Origin: Fragilaria crotonensis
Taxonomy: Eukaryota > Bacillariophyta > Fragilariophyceae > Fragilariales > Fragilariaceae
DNA length: 36,486 bases
Direction of reading: 5' to 3'
NCBI GenBank assembly: GCA_022925895.1
Contig: JAKSYS010000634.1
Span: forward strand, 1 to 36,486
Each line of letters opens with the position of its first letter. The stretch's first letter is position 1. Of the stretch, positions 1-11,113 are shown in pieces. The notes under the pieces were generated by a model that was not told the DNA's origin, made no database searches, and saw nothing but the letters and a program-made list of their open reading frames with translations. The position numbers were made by a program, and so were the translations under genes.

Positions 1-306
1 GTAGGATTTTGTCCATTTTTCTGCCGGACGCACTGTACTTACAAGATTCCTTGTCCTGGACTTCTCCAGTTCTGTGGACTTCGTCTGCTGATTCCTACAG
101 TCTGCCATAGTGCCGCATGTTTGCAACATGAGTTTAGGCTACGCGTCATCTACGCGCGATCAATCTGCCACATAGACGTCTCGGACAGCGGAGTGTGGGC
201 ACAATAGTAATGAAAAGCACCTTTGCATTTTCGGTTTTTCAATCCAACCACGGTAGAGTATACGTTTCATCAAGCGTTCATTAACACCTTGTTGTCAAAA
301 GTCATC
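1..306. other. Upstream flank of the kinase gene, no gene seen
   Basis: No supported coding region. An in-frame ATG at 223 exists upstream of the kinase, but the ATG at 307 directly begins a Ser/Arg-rich N-terminus of the usual kind and is preferred. The stretch probably holds the kinase promoter and 5' UTR; no clear motif was recognised. Confidence 0.4.
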
Positions 307-1762
307 ATGTCTCGTCGATCTGAAACGGGAAGAAATGGTAGCATAAGCGACTCTCTCCCGCAGACTCTGTCCGAACGCGGAACAGACATCCTAAAGGACG
401 TCTTGAATTCTCCAATCTTCTCGTCAGGCCTTGTCAACGAGCAGGTTCCGTCATTCGCTCGCGATGGTAAGTTCGAAACAATCAACATCGGCTCATTCAT
501 TTCATGGAGGTCTCATTGATTCTTAACACCATCATTACTCACAGACATCAAGCTCGGCGAGGTGCTTGGATTCGGAACCTTCGGGGTCGTACGAGAAGTC
601 ACTGAGATTCGATGCAGTCACGCGGTCATCGGTAATGGCATGCCAAACACAGAGGCACTAGTTGATTCTTCATCCTTTCTTTACCTCAATGACACTCTTT
701 CTGGCGATGCCCCTGCTGGAGCATCAGTATCGCCGACTGGGTGTCGCAGCATTTGAACCAAAATGATAGATTCGCCGTGACACGACTGCAAATGTCGACT
801 CGATGCTTTCGAGGTGGTGATGCACGATACGCCCTGAAACACTTATTGCTCGAGGATGCCAACGAGAAGGAGAGTGATAACGCCCGAATTGATCTCGCAA
901 TTGAAGTCAAATATCTTCAAGTTCTATCCCATCCTCACATCATTAAGTTGCGAGGACTTTTCCAGACTGATGATCCATTTCATCTAGCATATTTCTTCAT
1001 TATGGATCGGCTTTATGATACACTAGAAGACAAAATGAAAGAATGGACAGGTTGCCAGCGAAGCTTATGGAAAGAAACGTTCTCTTCTTGTTATGGAGAT
1101 CCGATGGATCATGAGTATATTCCGGAGAAAGATTTGATGACGCAACGACTTCTAGTTGCCCACGACATCGCTTCAGCCTTTGATTACATGCATACCAACA
1201 AAGTGTTGCACCGGTGAGTCAAAATATCGTAAATTCAGGATCATCATGTCGCATACATCGACATGCATTCTCACTCTTTTTGCTATGCAGTGACATCAAA
1301 CCTCAAAATATGGGATTTGATGTTCGTGGCAACATTAAGGTGTTCGACTTTGGTCTCGCAAAGTCACTCGTCCCGGAACTCCAAGCGCAATGTGGACTGC
1401 TATATAATTTGACAGCCAAGTCCGGCTCGCTACCGTACATGGCACCAGAGGTGGCCATGTCAAAACCATACAACGAGAAATGTGACGTGTATTCGTTCGG
1501 CATTCTCTTCTACGAAATCGTCGCATTGAAGCCTCCATTTTCGCAACATGTACTGAAGAATTATACTGCCAAAGTCTTGAAGGGTGGAGCGCGTCCTCCT
1601 ATCAAACGCACTTTCCCCTCGTGCACCAAGAAAATTCTCAAGAGTTCATGGTCCGTGTCGCACACTAACCGACCAGACATGGCAACGATTGTCAAGCTAA
1701 TTCAAAGCGACGTTGAGCTCTTGGAACAGGAGCCCTCGTCCACGCCCGGTCAAACCATATGA
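307..1762 (+). CDS. Serine/threonine protein kinase, TKL-like
   Basis: This is a cytosolic protein kinase that transfers phosphate from ATP to Ser/Thr. Seen in the sequence: a glycine loop (GFGTFGVV), the ATP lysine in YALKHLL, the helix-C Glu in AIEVKYL, the catalytic loop HRDIKPQN, DFGLAK, and APE followed by CDVYSFGILFYEI, which resembles tyrosine-kinase-like (TKL) kinases. Intron 1 is 467-544 (GTAAGT...ACAG) and the last intron is 1214-1290 (GTGAGT...GCAG); the latter splits the Arg codon of HRD. Between the glycine loop and the lysine the frame changes (somewhere in 589-753). Either there is an intron ending at CAG 749, with a weak donor at 589, 625 or 661, or one base is missing. With 661-749 as intron the protein is 403 aa. 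The C-terminus ends soon after the kinase fold, with no further domain. The substrate is unknown. Confidence 0.85.
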
Positions 1763-3795
1763 TGAATCTTTCCAAGCACAGTTTAAATGGTGGTCGATGA
1801 CAAGAAGTCGTCGTCACAAGGATTCGATGACGATAAACACCCGGTGAAGGTACTTTCCGTGTTCTAAACGGAGACCCTTGACATCGTTGCAATTAACCGC
1901 GCAAACCCAAGTCTTCATACCCAACACGAATAAATAGATTGCATTGTGAGCCTTTCTCCCAGTCAGTTTATGTACTTCATTTGGTTTTGTGCTTACGTAG
2001 GAAGGCATGAGTACACTTTTGTACCTCCGAGACAGATGCAACACAACTCCTATCGTTGGAGAGTAGTCACTCTGCTGTATTATGTGATGAATCCCTGAAA
2101 AAGACAATTCGCTCGATTTCTTGTCGTGTCGACATTTTCTTATGCTGGCCGCATTATTCCGAGCGGATTAAATCCAAAAAGTACGTTGTGCTTTACATAT
2201 GCGTCTCTGTTTGTGCGGGTATGCACTGATACTCTGATGCCATGGTTGTTCGTCTGATCTTCCATGATCGTGGGAGACCAAGCATTGTGGGCAGGGCATG
2301 AATCAATGCCTGCATACATCTATAGCTCGTATAGTCGGTCAACTACTCGCAACAGTACTGGAATATGTCAGGTGCTTCAAATCTCATAGTTTAGGTATTT
2401 ACTTTCATCGAAGCTCTGAAAGGTGAAATGAAACCCTTTGCCTCGTCTGGGGTCAGTTGAACACACGTATCCCTTCGTTGTCGCCGTCGCTGTTGTATCG
2501 ATAATGGATGGTGATAATATGAGGTCCATGAGCTCAGAAAATGATACATCTTGGAGGCGCAAGGACGGCCTTTTCGACAAAGGAATGGAGACATGCGCAC
2601 TGCTGCTAGTCAACGGAATGGCAGGTTCATGGCGTCGACTGGCGAACTTTCGCCGTTTGCATGGTCGACACTGACAGTCGTTAGTGGCAGTGCACACTGT
2701 CAACGATACGCGACACTTTGATTTGTTTTTTCTTAATCTCCTGTTGCCTTTGGCCGTGACAGTTGTTTGATGGAGAATGATGAAGTCCAGATTGTCAAGT
2801 TCCATTATCATGTTGGTGGTTGCTGAAGGTCAGATTTGCGATTTTGATTCGTTTTGACCCGATTACATTGGATAGAAATTGTGATTCGAAAATTTTCAAT
2901 ACCAGGTGTGTCTTGTTACGATTTTTGGTGTATGATGAGACATGGGGTAGGAGTGTTTTATGATCACGTAGTTTTCGTGTGTTCGACGTTTCTCCAGAAT
3001 TCCAATCATGTCCATGAGCCCATGTCTCGCAGAAGTCGTACGTTTCATCAAAACAGGGTCGATTCAGGCGCGATGTGCAATATGCAGCACTACCAACGCC
3101 GCACAACGAGAAGTCGGAAGTTTTGAGTGATGGTTCACGGCATTTAATTGCTGATGCTGAACAGAACGATGTGCAAGTTGCGCGGAGTACTTGTACTCTA
3201 ATGGCCATGGTGTGTTTGCACCATGAAGTGGCGGGTTTCATTGTTTCAATGTGGAGATCAGAGTCTGCGGAACACGAATCGCGTCACACTGTGACGTCAC
3301 GGTATAGTCTCCTCGTGGTTGTTACATATCATATGTATATCATATATCATTGACATATGACCAGTGACATGTGACATGTGACCATGACGACGGTGCTTTG
3401 TGCTTTACCCTGCCACAGTGTGGCTTGTACAATACGGGATACGGGGAACTGTGGTACTCCAGTACATCGGAGATCTTGGTAATAGTACATGTATATGAAT
3501 GTATACTGCACAGTACACCGAATCTACCGGTAGGCATGGTATGGTAGTTCTTGCCGAGTATTCGGCGTACAGTACCACTTAACCACTGTACGCCAGTATG
3601 TCGTATGTTGCGTTACTGTATGCATATGCGTCTTGCTTTGAGCAGTTTTCCACAAGTAATGGAAGGGGCGAATTGCGTGACTTCCGTATCTTCAAGCAAT
3701 CTCGACACTAAGGCGAGGTCAGTCGACACTCTCAACTTGTTGACATTGCCACATTCCTGGGAACTAACCTCGTCTCAACCAGGAGAAAGACTATA
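1763..3795. other. 2 kb intergenic region, no supported gene
   Basis: Minus-strand open frames at 2377-2811 and 2795-3241 show no recognisable domain and overlap each other, so they are not called. Around 3340-3540 the DNA is rich in short near-palindromic words (CATATG, ACATGTGAC, GTAC). The last 160 bases are the presumed promoter of the following gene. Confidence 0.4.
3638..3681 (+). promoter_or_regulatory. Conserved promoter block of paralogue A
   Basis: The 13-mer TTGAGCAGTTTTC (3638-3650) and the 10-mer ATTGCGTGAC (3672-3681), 21 bases apart, recur upstream of paralogue B at 11938-11982 with a 22-base spacing, while the surrounding DNA is unalike. The block lies about 115 bases before the ATG. 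It is inferred to be a shared regulatory or core-promoter element; the binding factor is unknown. Confidence 0.5.
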
Positions 3796-6700
3796 ATGGA
3801 TAATTTTACCATGGATAATTCTACCATGGATAGCTTGACAATACCATCACAGGTGTACTCACCGGTACGTCGTGAGCTTGCCGGATCTGTGTAAGCTGCG
3901 TCTCATTCTCATGTATGGGAGTACGCATTCTGTCCTGCGTCTCCTTTCCCATAATTCTGTGCCCTTCCTACTCTAACTCGTCCTTGCCGTCTGCTATCAG
4001 AATCCTGCCATCGAAATCTTGCGAAGTGCTCCAAGTATGGGTAGGAATGAAGAGTTTGCGCTCTTGGCCTCTGAGGATCCAAGAAATAGATCCGAATATA
4101 CATCGGGACTGATGTTTCTCGGGTACTTCTATCTTGCCTTCTTTTTCGTATGGACTGGAGTCGTTTTGATGTTCAAATGCATGGGACCAGAAAAGGTTGG
4201 GTTCTGGTCAGGACACGCCATGCAGCCGATCGAAGTGCAACCCAAGTCATTCATCCGACGATATAGGATTATATTGGTTCGATCCGTCGTTGGTAAGGCA
4301 GCTTTGGTGTGGATAGCCTTCGTCATTGTCTTTTTGACTGTGGGACTGAATGGTCTAAACGAAGCCAAGACGTTGTTCAAGGAGAGCTTCATTGTAAGTC
4401 AACCTCGAAATGCATTTGCAATCTCATTGCTCCTAGTGACTATACCGTACTGAAAATCCTGCGACATAGGAACTGAATACCGTGATTGATGCAGCCGCTG
4501 CGGCCCAAGCAGAACTTCAATTCCAGACTGACGAAGCTATCGTGATGAGGGACAACGTGGTGTTGGACATGACAAGCTTTTGCCGCTTACAGGACATCAG
4601 AAAGGGCAGCAACGAAAGCAGCAGCATTCCACTCAGCATAGGGGCTCGACGCACAGCTCGCATCACATCTTCTGTGCGTCGGGCGAACACTGACGAGGAA
4701 ACGGCGAGTAAGCTAGATGCTCTGTTTGCAAAGTTAGCATCTGAGTCCGCTGCAACCGATGCTCAAACTCCCACCCCAAGTCCAGTCAGAACAGCATCGA
4801 ATCGTCCTGAAGGCAACGTGCACGGCAGAAATACGAATCGACCTATAAGTTTGAATCTCGGTTTCCTTGCTAACGCTCCTGTCGCCAATGTGGATGGCGC
4901 GAATACGAATCAACCTACAATTGTCTTGAATCTCGGTGATCTTGCAGACATTCCCATTGCCAATGTGGATGACGCGAAAACGGATCAACCATTACTGGAT
5001 CTAAGTTTTCTTTCAGTTACAGATGCACCCGTTGCCAATGTGGATGGAACGAATACAGATCAACCATCAGATTTACGTTTGGCTTCCCCGACTGATCCTC
5101 CCGTGGCAAACTTGGGTGGAGCGGATACTGATCAACCTGTGTTTGATACTTCCTTCAATATCCCTTCTGAATCAGATCAGGCCTCGCCCGTTTCGACTGT
5201 TACCGTTTCTACCGAATTGAATCAGACGTTGGATCTCAGCGTCTTCGGCGACTCTACAGGACTATTCGTCAACTCGACTGAGGATTTCGCTAATTTGATT
5301 GGTTTGAGTAGCTTTGCGGGAGATGACGCGTTCAAGGCCTTAATTCTGAATGCTCTATTCTCCTTGATGATGCTCGATGACTTCATGGCAGCCGAACTTG
5401 AGGAGGGATGAATGGCATCAATGCTACAACGGAAGTCGCTGAGATGTTGAACGCAACAGCTTTGACTGTGAATCCTCCCAACGCTCTCGCGTATGTACTT
5501 GCCATTCCATGGTTGTTGGTGCCCTTCGTTTTGTTCATTGTTGTGGTGATGGCTGGGAGATCGAGGGCCAACGCGAAGATTTTGCCGCGTATTGCACGAT
5601 ATACGATGCCATTGCTTTGTCTCTTGACCATGGCGTCAACCGCTCTGGCAATTATCATGTTAGCCTATGCGACCGCCAATGCTGGTAAGTCGTGTTTGTC
5701 ATTGATCTATGGATATCCATTGTCATTGCTGTCGCGGCTCACTGAATGACTACACGCATGTTCTTAGACTTTTGTTCGGGTGGTCAGAGCAACACTCCTG
5801 ACGAAACAATTTTGGAAATGGTCTTAGCAAGGGGCTTCGAAGCAGACAGCTTGGTCTTCTTGGCAACAGAATACTATGTGTCACAATGTGATGCAGAATA
5901 CCCATATGACTTTGTAGACACGTTCATGAAGGAACTTGAAACTGCCAGTTTAGCAATTTCGGCTGTGGAATCCGCCATTGCGACGAAAACTATGGAATCT
6001 ATAGTTGCCGAATGCGGCTCTGACGCCGAGGGGATCGATTCTCTCCTGTCGGCTATGAAGTCTCGCCTACTGGAGGTAGGGAGCGCTTTGGATGATGCTC
6101 TATCAAGTTTGTCGTGTGATTCGGTGGTACCGACGTTTACTAACACAGCCTACGATGATGCATGTGATGTCAGTGTAAGCGGTCTTTACTACTGTTATGT
6201 GTGTAAGTTTCATCATGAATGGGTGGTTTCTTTCTCTATATTGACGCAACCTTTTGTTTTTCGCTCTCACCAAATGTTCTGCCTCTCCTTTCGGACGTTA
6301 GCATTCATCGTGATGGCGTTCACAGGCATGATAATGATAACCCTGCGCACGGCGTTTGTCCCCGTCACAGGTACACAACAAACGAAGGACGCTAAAGGTA
6401 ATCTCAAGGGAAGGGCAATAGACGATATGGAGACTGGCAATCTTGACCAATCAGATGAGGATGTTGACTTTTCTGAGAGTGAATCAGATAGTGACGAAGA
6501 CAAGGCCATTGATTCCGATTCAAGAGGGAAACAGAAAAGCGATTCTGATGAAGATGACGGTTCAGAAAAGGATGAGAACTCAGATGACGATAATGGCAAT
6601 TCGGAAGATGGTAATGACTCCGACAATGATCAAGATTCTGAAGAAGACGCAGATTCGGAGAATGATGCCGGGTCGGAGAAAGATGGAACTTCTGACAATA

Positions 6701-8500
6701 AGGAGTCCTCGGATCAAGACGAAAGCTCTGACGATGATGAAGATTCAGGCGAGGAGGACTCCAAAACACATCAAGATTTGGACAAGGAAAAGGTCTCATC
6801 GAAGGATGATTCGGACAACGAGGAAGACTCAGACAAAGAAGAAACGTCAAGTGAGGAAGAGGATTCTGACAAGGACTCTGACAAAGATGACGATGATGAG
6901 GACTCTGACAAAGATGACGATGATGATGAGGACTCTGACAAAGATGACGATGATGAGGAGGACTCTGACAAAGATGACGATAAGGACGAGGACTCTGACA
7001 AAGATGACGACGATGAGGAGGACTCTGACAAAGATGACGATAAGGACGAGGACTCTGACAAAGATGACGATGATGAGGACTCTGACAAAGATGACGACCA
7101 TGATGAGGTCTTTGACAAAGAGGACCATGATGAGGTCTCTGACAAAGATGACGACGATGATGAGGACTCTGACAAAGATGACGATAAGGATGAGGACTCT
7201 GACAAAGATGACGATGATGAGGACTCTGACAAAGATGACGACGATGATGAGGTCTCTGACAAAGAGGACGATGATGAGGACTCTGACAAAGATGACGATG
7301 ATGAGGTCTCTGACAAAGATGACGATGATGAGGACTCTGACAAAGATGACGATTCTGAAGATTCGGAGGATGAGGGGTCAGAGGAGGATGGTAATTCTGA
7401 CAACAGAAGTCCTCGGACCAAGACGAAAGATCTGACGACAATAAAGTTTCAGACGAGGATTCAAAGAAGAAAAAGACTTCCGATGATGACTCGGACCATG
7501 ATAAAGATGACGATTCTTCGGAAGACTCTGACAACCATCAAGATTCCGACGACGATGAGGCTTCTAAGAAAGTTGACGGGTCGGAGAAAGATGGAGATTC
7601 TAAGAACAATAAGTCCTCGGACCAAGACGAAAGTTCCGATGATGATGACGATTCAGAGGATGAAGAGGAATCGAAAAAGGCTCAAGATTCGGACAATGAC
7701 GACAGGACGTCAAAAGAAAATGATGCCGACCACCAGGAAGACTCTGACGAAAAAGTTTCAGCTGATGAAGGGGGTTCCGATGGTGACAAGGACTTAGTCA
7801 AAGATGATGACGGGTCAGAAGAAGATAGAGATGCTGACAAGTCCTCGGATCAAGGCGGAAGATCAGATGAAGATTCGGACGATGAAGAAAACTCCAAAAA
7901 GGCTAAAGATTCGGAAAATGACGAGGGCTCGTCAAGAGGTAATGATTCGGATGACGAGGAAGACTCTAGCAAAGAAGAAGTTTCAAAGGGGAAAACGGAT
8001 GCCGATGCTGACACGGACTCAGACAAAGATGATGATGCTGATCAGAACTCCGACGAAGATTCGGAGAAGGATGCTAGGTCGGAGGAAGATGAAAATCTTG
8101 ACAAGAATAAGTCGTCAGACCGTGACGAAACCTCTGACGATGATGAAGATTCGGCCGACGAGGACGGCTCCAAGAAGGCTGAAGATTCGGACGAAGATGA
8201 GAGCTCATCTGAAGATGATGGTTCGGACGACGACGAAAGTTCAAAAGAAACGGAGGATGCCAAGGACTCAGACGAAAGTGACGATGATGATGAAACGAAC
8301 TCTAACAAAGATGACGAGTCGATGACTCTGCAAAGAATTAGCCCTCGGACCAAAACAAGCTCTGACTATGGTGTAGATTCGAAGGACGAGAAGACTCCAA
8401 GAAGGCAAAAGATTCGGACGAGGAAAGGGGATTATCAAGCGACAACGATTCGGATAACGAAGAAGACTCATATGAAGACGAAGATTCTAAGAAGAAATAG
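3796..8500 (+). CDS. Five-span membrane protein with extracellular repeats and long Ser/Asp tail, copy A (frames broken)
   Basis: Paralogue of the gene at 12154-15134. Exons are 3796-3864, 4001-4393, 4470-5684, 5768-6202 and 6302 to about 8500, all with GT-AG introns at the same places as copy B. Predicted order: an N-terminus with NxT sequons, helix 1 (LGYFYLAFFFVWTGVVL), helix 2 (LVWIAFVIVFLTVGLNGL), a large loop with about five 24-25-residue repeats, helices 3 and 4, a Cys-containing second loop (exon 4), helix 5 ([14 protein letters not shown]), then about 700 residues of Asp/Ser/Glu/Lys. The frame is lost at a GGG run (5405-5407, GGGG in copy B), near 7404 and near 8393, each consistent with one missing base. 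If these are restored, the frame closes at TAG 8498-8500 (about 1437 codons). Acidic coding character continues past that stop. It may be a decaying copy, or an intact gene with sequencing errors. Function unknown. Confidence 0.65.
4815..5150 (+). repeat. Tandem 24-25-residue coding repeat in loop 1 of copy A
   Basis: About five units start with N-V-(D/H)-G, then N/D-T-(N/D)-Q-P, a short hydrophobic stretch, then PVA (for example NVDGANTNQP...IPIA). The unit length is 72-75 nt. Copy B keeps only about two degenerate units at the matching place (about 13215-13320), so the repeat number has changed since the duplication. Confidence 0.8.
6858..7360 (+). repeat. Coding minisatellite of about 27-30 nt encoding EDSDKDDDD
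   Basis: Head-to-tail units built on GACTCTGACAAAGATGACGA plus a variable number of GAT triplets. They encode E/V-D/S-S-D-K-D-D-D-D in the acidic tail of copy A. A looser, longer-period module (NKSSDQDESSDDD...SKKAxDSD) recurs from 6690 to about 8450, with SKKA copies near 7670, 7890, 8170 and 8400. Confidence 0.85.
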
Positions 8501-8954
8501 AATTCTGATGATGGTATGGACTCATACAAAGATGACAATTCTGAGGGTCCTTCCTACACGAGGATTGGGGAAAGGATGAGGGGTCAGAGATTAAGGACGT
8601 TGCAAAAATTCAGATTCTGATGATTCCAAGGATTATTGGAATGCTTCGAAAGGACATCAAATCCGACTCAGAACGGAGGAGAGGTTCGATTCTGACAAAT
8701 TTCGCAGTCTCACGAATATGCTGCGTCGGTGATGAAAGGCGAAGATTCAGACAAAGAGACAGACTACAATTGATATCTTGGAAAGGCGATGCGGACGGCA
8801 ACCGGACGTCAAGGGCTCCTCTGGATGTGATACACCCTGAGATGAGATAGACGCTGCGATTGGTGAAGCTTCTTTTGAAATTAGGATAGTCATTTCATTG
8901 CATGCGTAACGTGACGCACCAGTTGCTTTGAAGAATGACCACTTGTGGGGGGTT
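8501..8954. other. Decayed continuation of the acidic tail, then spacer
   Basis: After the TAG at 8498-8500, fragments of Ser/Asp coding persist in shifting frames (for example NSDDGMDSYKDD near 8501, SDSDDSKD near 8610 and KGEDSDKETDY near 8740). This suggests the ancestral tail was longer. From about 8790 to the end of the converging fucosyltransferase gene at 8955 nothing else is recognised. Confidence 0.45.
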
Positions 8955-10433
8955 CTAAGCCGCCGAGACTTCCCTACCAACTACTTCAGCATAGTAAGAA
9001 GCTGTGGCAACTTCTGGTTGAGCTGCCCATCTGTGCCACCACCGACCAAAGTCAGGGTAGCTATGAGGATTGTCATCTTCGTGTAACTTCGCGCAAAGGT
9101 CACAGAAACTCAAATTGTAAACGTCTCTGCCACCCACAACATGGTAATGGTCTTTCCACCAAAGGTAGGAGAGATATTCAGTAGCATTCTTGTCGAGTCT
9201 GTGGAGGAAATCAGCAAGCGCTTTCGGACTGCTATAATCGAGAACATTAATGAATGAATGGGGAGGAGCTTGGAGGCTGTAATGGCTTGTCCCAAAACGA
9301 TAGGTACCAAGGTATCATTCATTCGCGAAAAGAACTTCTCCGTCACGTAGTCCTGCGCAAAGTTGTTCTCAAATGCCAAATAGAACTTGTAATCACGCAT
9401 AACTTTCGAGTTGCAATTTTCCTCACCATCAACATTATCGCATGGAAAACTTCCACACTTTCCATAGACATCGACATCAATGTATTTCTTCAACTCTTGG
9501 ACGAAATCTTCTCGATGAGAGTTGCTTACACAGCGCGATACCACCCATGCCACCTTCTTTGGTCGACGTGCTAGCCTACGAAAGCTCTCATCTTTGTTTG
9601 GCAAAACATTTCGTACGAAATGCGTCTCATTGTAATCGATAGGCCACGCAGATTGTTGAATTTGGATACCTTTCGGATTCCCTTCTTCCACTGGATCTAC
9701 ATTGGGGGCAATGAATGCATACGGTATTGGAACATCACTATCGATTCGATACGTCATGGTATAGTTCCAGAAGGAATTGTAGCTCGCAGATGTCAATAGT
9801 GGGCCGTTTGGCGGCGGTTCCAGCATGAAGAATACAAATCTTTGATGTGGTTGTCTCCAAGTTTGAATGTAATCCATGTCCCCAGGGCTGAGATTGGCTT
9901 CGACTCCATGCATGACAATTGCGTCAAACTTAGGCATTTCTTCAACCGAAGGAGAATGCACAGCCTGCTTGATGCAACACAAGATGTAATTCGGCATTTT
10001 GCAAATGAATCTTGTTCAAAGCCGACATGGAAATCTGTCCAATGCCAAAAGCTGTTGTAAAACAGGATTTTCTTGATTGGAGGGACCAGGGCCTCGTCCT
10101 GTGTGACCACATTCGGAGGAGCCGAGCTCCTATTCAAGGCATCTTCTTGACTTGCAATGACAGGTAGAGGTCTTGCATTTCCAGATGCTGCAGATGCTCC
10201 TGATGTTGATTCATTATATTGCAGTTTGAGAGGAGAGGATCCTCGGCTGGCACGCCCTTGGGAACAACATCCAGGGTGGCAATATCTAGAAGGACCCAGC
10301 TCTATTGGTGGCATTTTTCCACTCGTTACAACAGGTTGCGCCTCGTTGAATTTGCCAAGGCGTTTACTATTACGAAGGGTGAGACAAAGGAGCAATCCCA
10401 CGCAAACAACTGTCGCTGATCAGGTTCTTCCAT
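8955..10433 (-). CDS. Alpha-1,3-fucosyltransferase-like, GT10 family (frames broken)
   Basis: GT10 enzymes move fucose from GDP-fucose to glycan GlcNAc in the Golgi as type II membrane proteins. Seen here: a short N-terminus then a hydrophobic anchor (VVCVGLLLCLTL), a Ser/Pro/Ala stem, KKILFYNSFWHWTDFHVGF, KKVAWVVSRC with DVYGKCG, and the family signature YKFYLAFEN...DYVTEKFF...VPIVLG. The C-terminus (APPHSFINVLDY...NATEYLSYLWWKDHY) lies in another frame. The frame breaks near 9280 and near 9957. A third problem at the N-terminus (about 10415) depends on the start: ATG 10433 needs one extra base, ATG 10443 meets TGA at 10420-10422. Three restored bases give 493 codons, a normal length. Its acceptor specificity cannot be told. 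It converges with copy A. Confidence 0.8.
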
Positions 10434-11062
10434 TGCCTTTCATGTCGTATTATTCGCAGGGACCAGTGGAAATGAGCACGAATCACTTCCCGCTCTCAGT
10501 GTAATGATACATGTACTTCAAGCGAACCCTATGACATAATGCTAATCGTACAGTAGTAGTACCAGTAGTCTAAATTAGTAACGAAGAACAGATTAGCATT
10601 CGCGAGTATGGGCGTGGGCGGATTCTGCGCTTTTTTTCCCCCCTTTCGTACTGGAGTTTGGAGTACTCGGATTCTGTTTTTAACATTTGACAATCCGCCA
10701 GTAACGAAAACAAGTAATGATGCGACTAGGTAGGAATAGACTAGTCACGAGCAATATCAAGCTACCCACTGCATGGTAGCTGAACTTGCCGCTTTCCTGA
10801 ATGATATCTCATAGGCCGAGCCATATAGGTAGTATAGTTCGGCCAGTGTATTGGGGGAACAGTAGCACAATCCAACAGTAGCGCAGCACTGTATCAATAC
10901 CTCCTCAGGTCATGCATCGTTGCATGGGTTCACGAAGGTTCTTCCCAAGACCTGAAAGGGTTGTTCTCCTTCAAACCCGCTTCCATCTCCGCTCGTTGGA
11001 CCTAAGTCAACGGCCGAGTGGGATTGAAGTCGGGAGGAAATATACCTGCTCGAGCGAGATGT

Positions 11063-11078
11063 CTCCTACTAGTAGGAG
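11063..11078. repeat. Perfect 16-bp palindrome
   Basis: CTCCTACTAGTAGGAG reads the same on both strands. It lies 36 bases left of a longer hairpin. It could be a dimeric binding site or part of a transposon end; no partner was found. Confidence 0.6.
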
Positions 11079-11113
11079 GCTCCCGTCCGATCGATCAGCC
11101 CAAGATGGGAACC

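Noticed and set aside
2377-3241. Two minus-strand open frames of 144 and 148 codons
   Set aside because: They overlap in different frames, resemble no family and have irregular composition. A splice from one to the other is conceivable, but nothing supports it.
6858-7360. CRISPR-like array of short direct repeats
   Set aside because: Units are contiguous, degenerate and coding in frame; no unique spacers, and the host is a eukaryote.
6771-7421. Long minus-strand open frame of Ser/Leu/Glu repeats opposite the copy A tail
   Set aside because: It is the mirror of the (GAC TCT GAC AAA GAT)n repeat, which has no stops in most frames. Copy B shows the same shadow at 14438-15025. No start context, introns or domain.
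7804-8325. Plus-strand Lys/Arg/Met/Thr-rich open frame
   Set aside because: This is the off-frame reading of the acidic tail. The Ser/Asp frame over the same bases is clearly the coding one.
10420-10422. In-frame TGA as proof that the fucosyltransferase is a pseudogene
   Set aside because: It applies only if ATG 10443 is the start. ATG 10433 with one missing base gives a normal cytosolic tail and anchor, in line with the other one-base problems of this gene.
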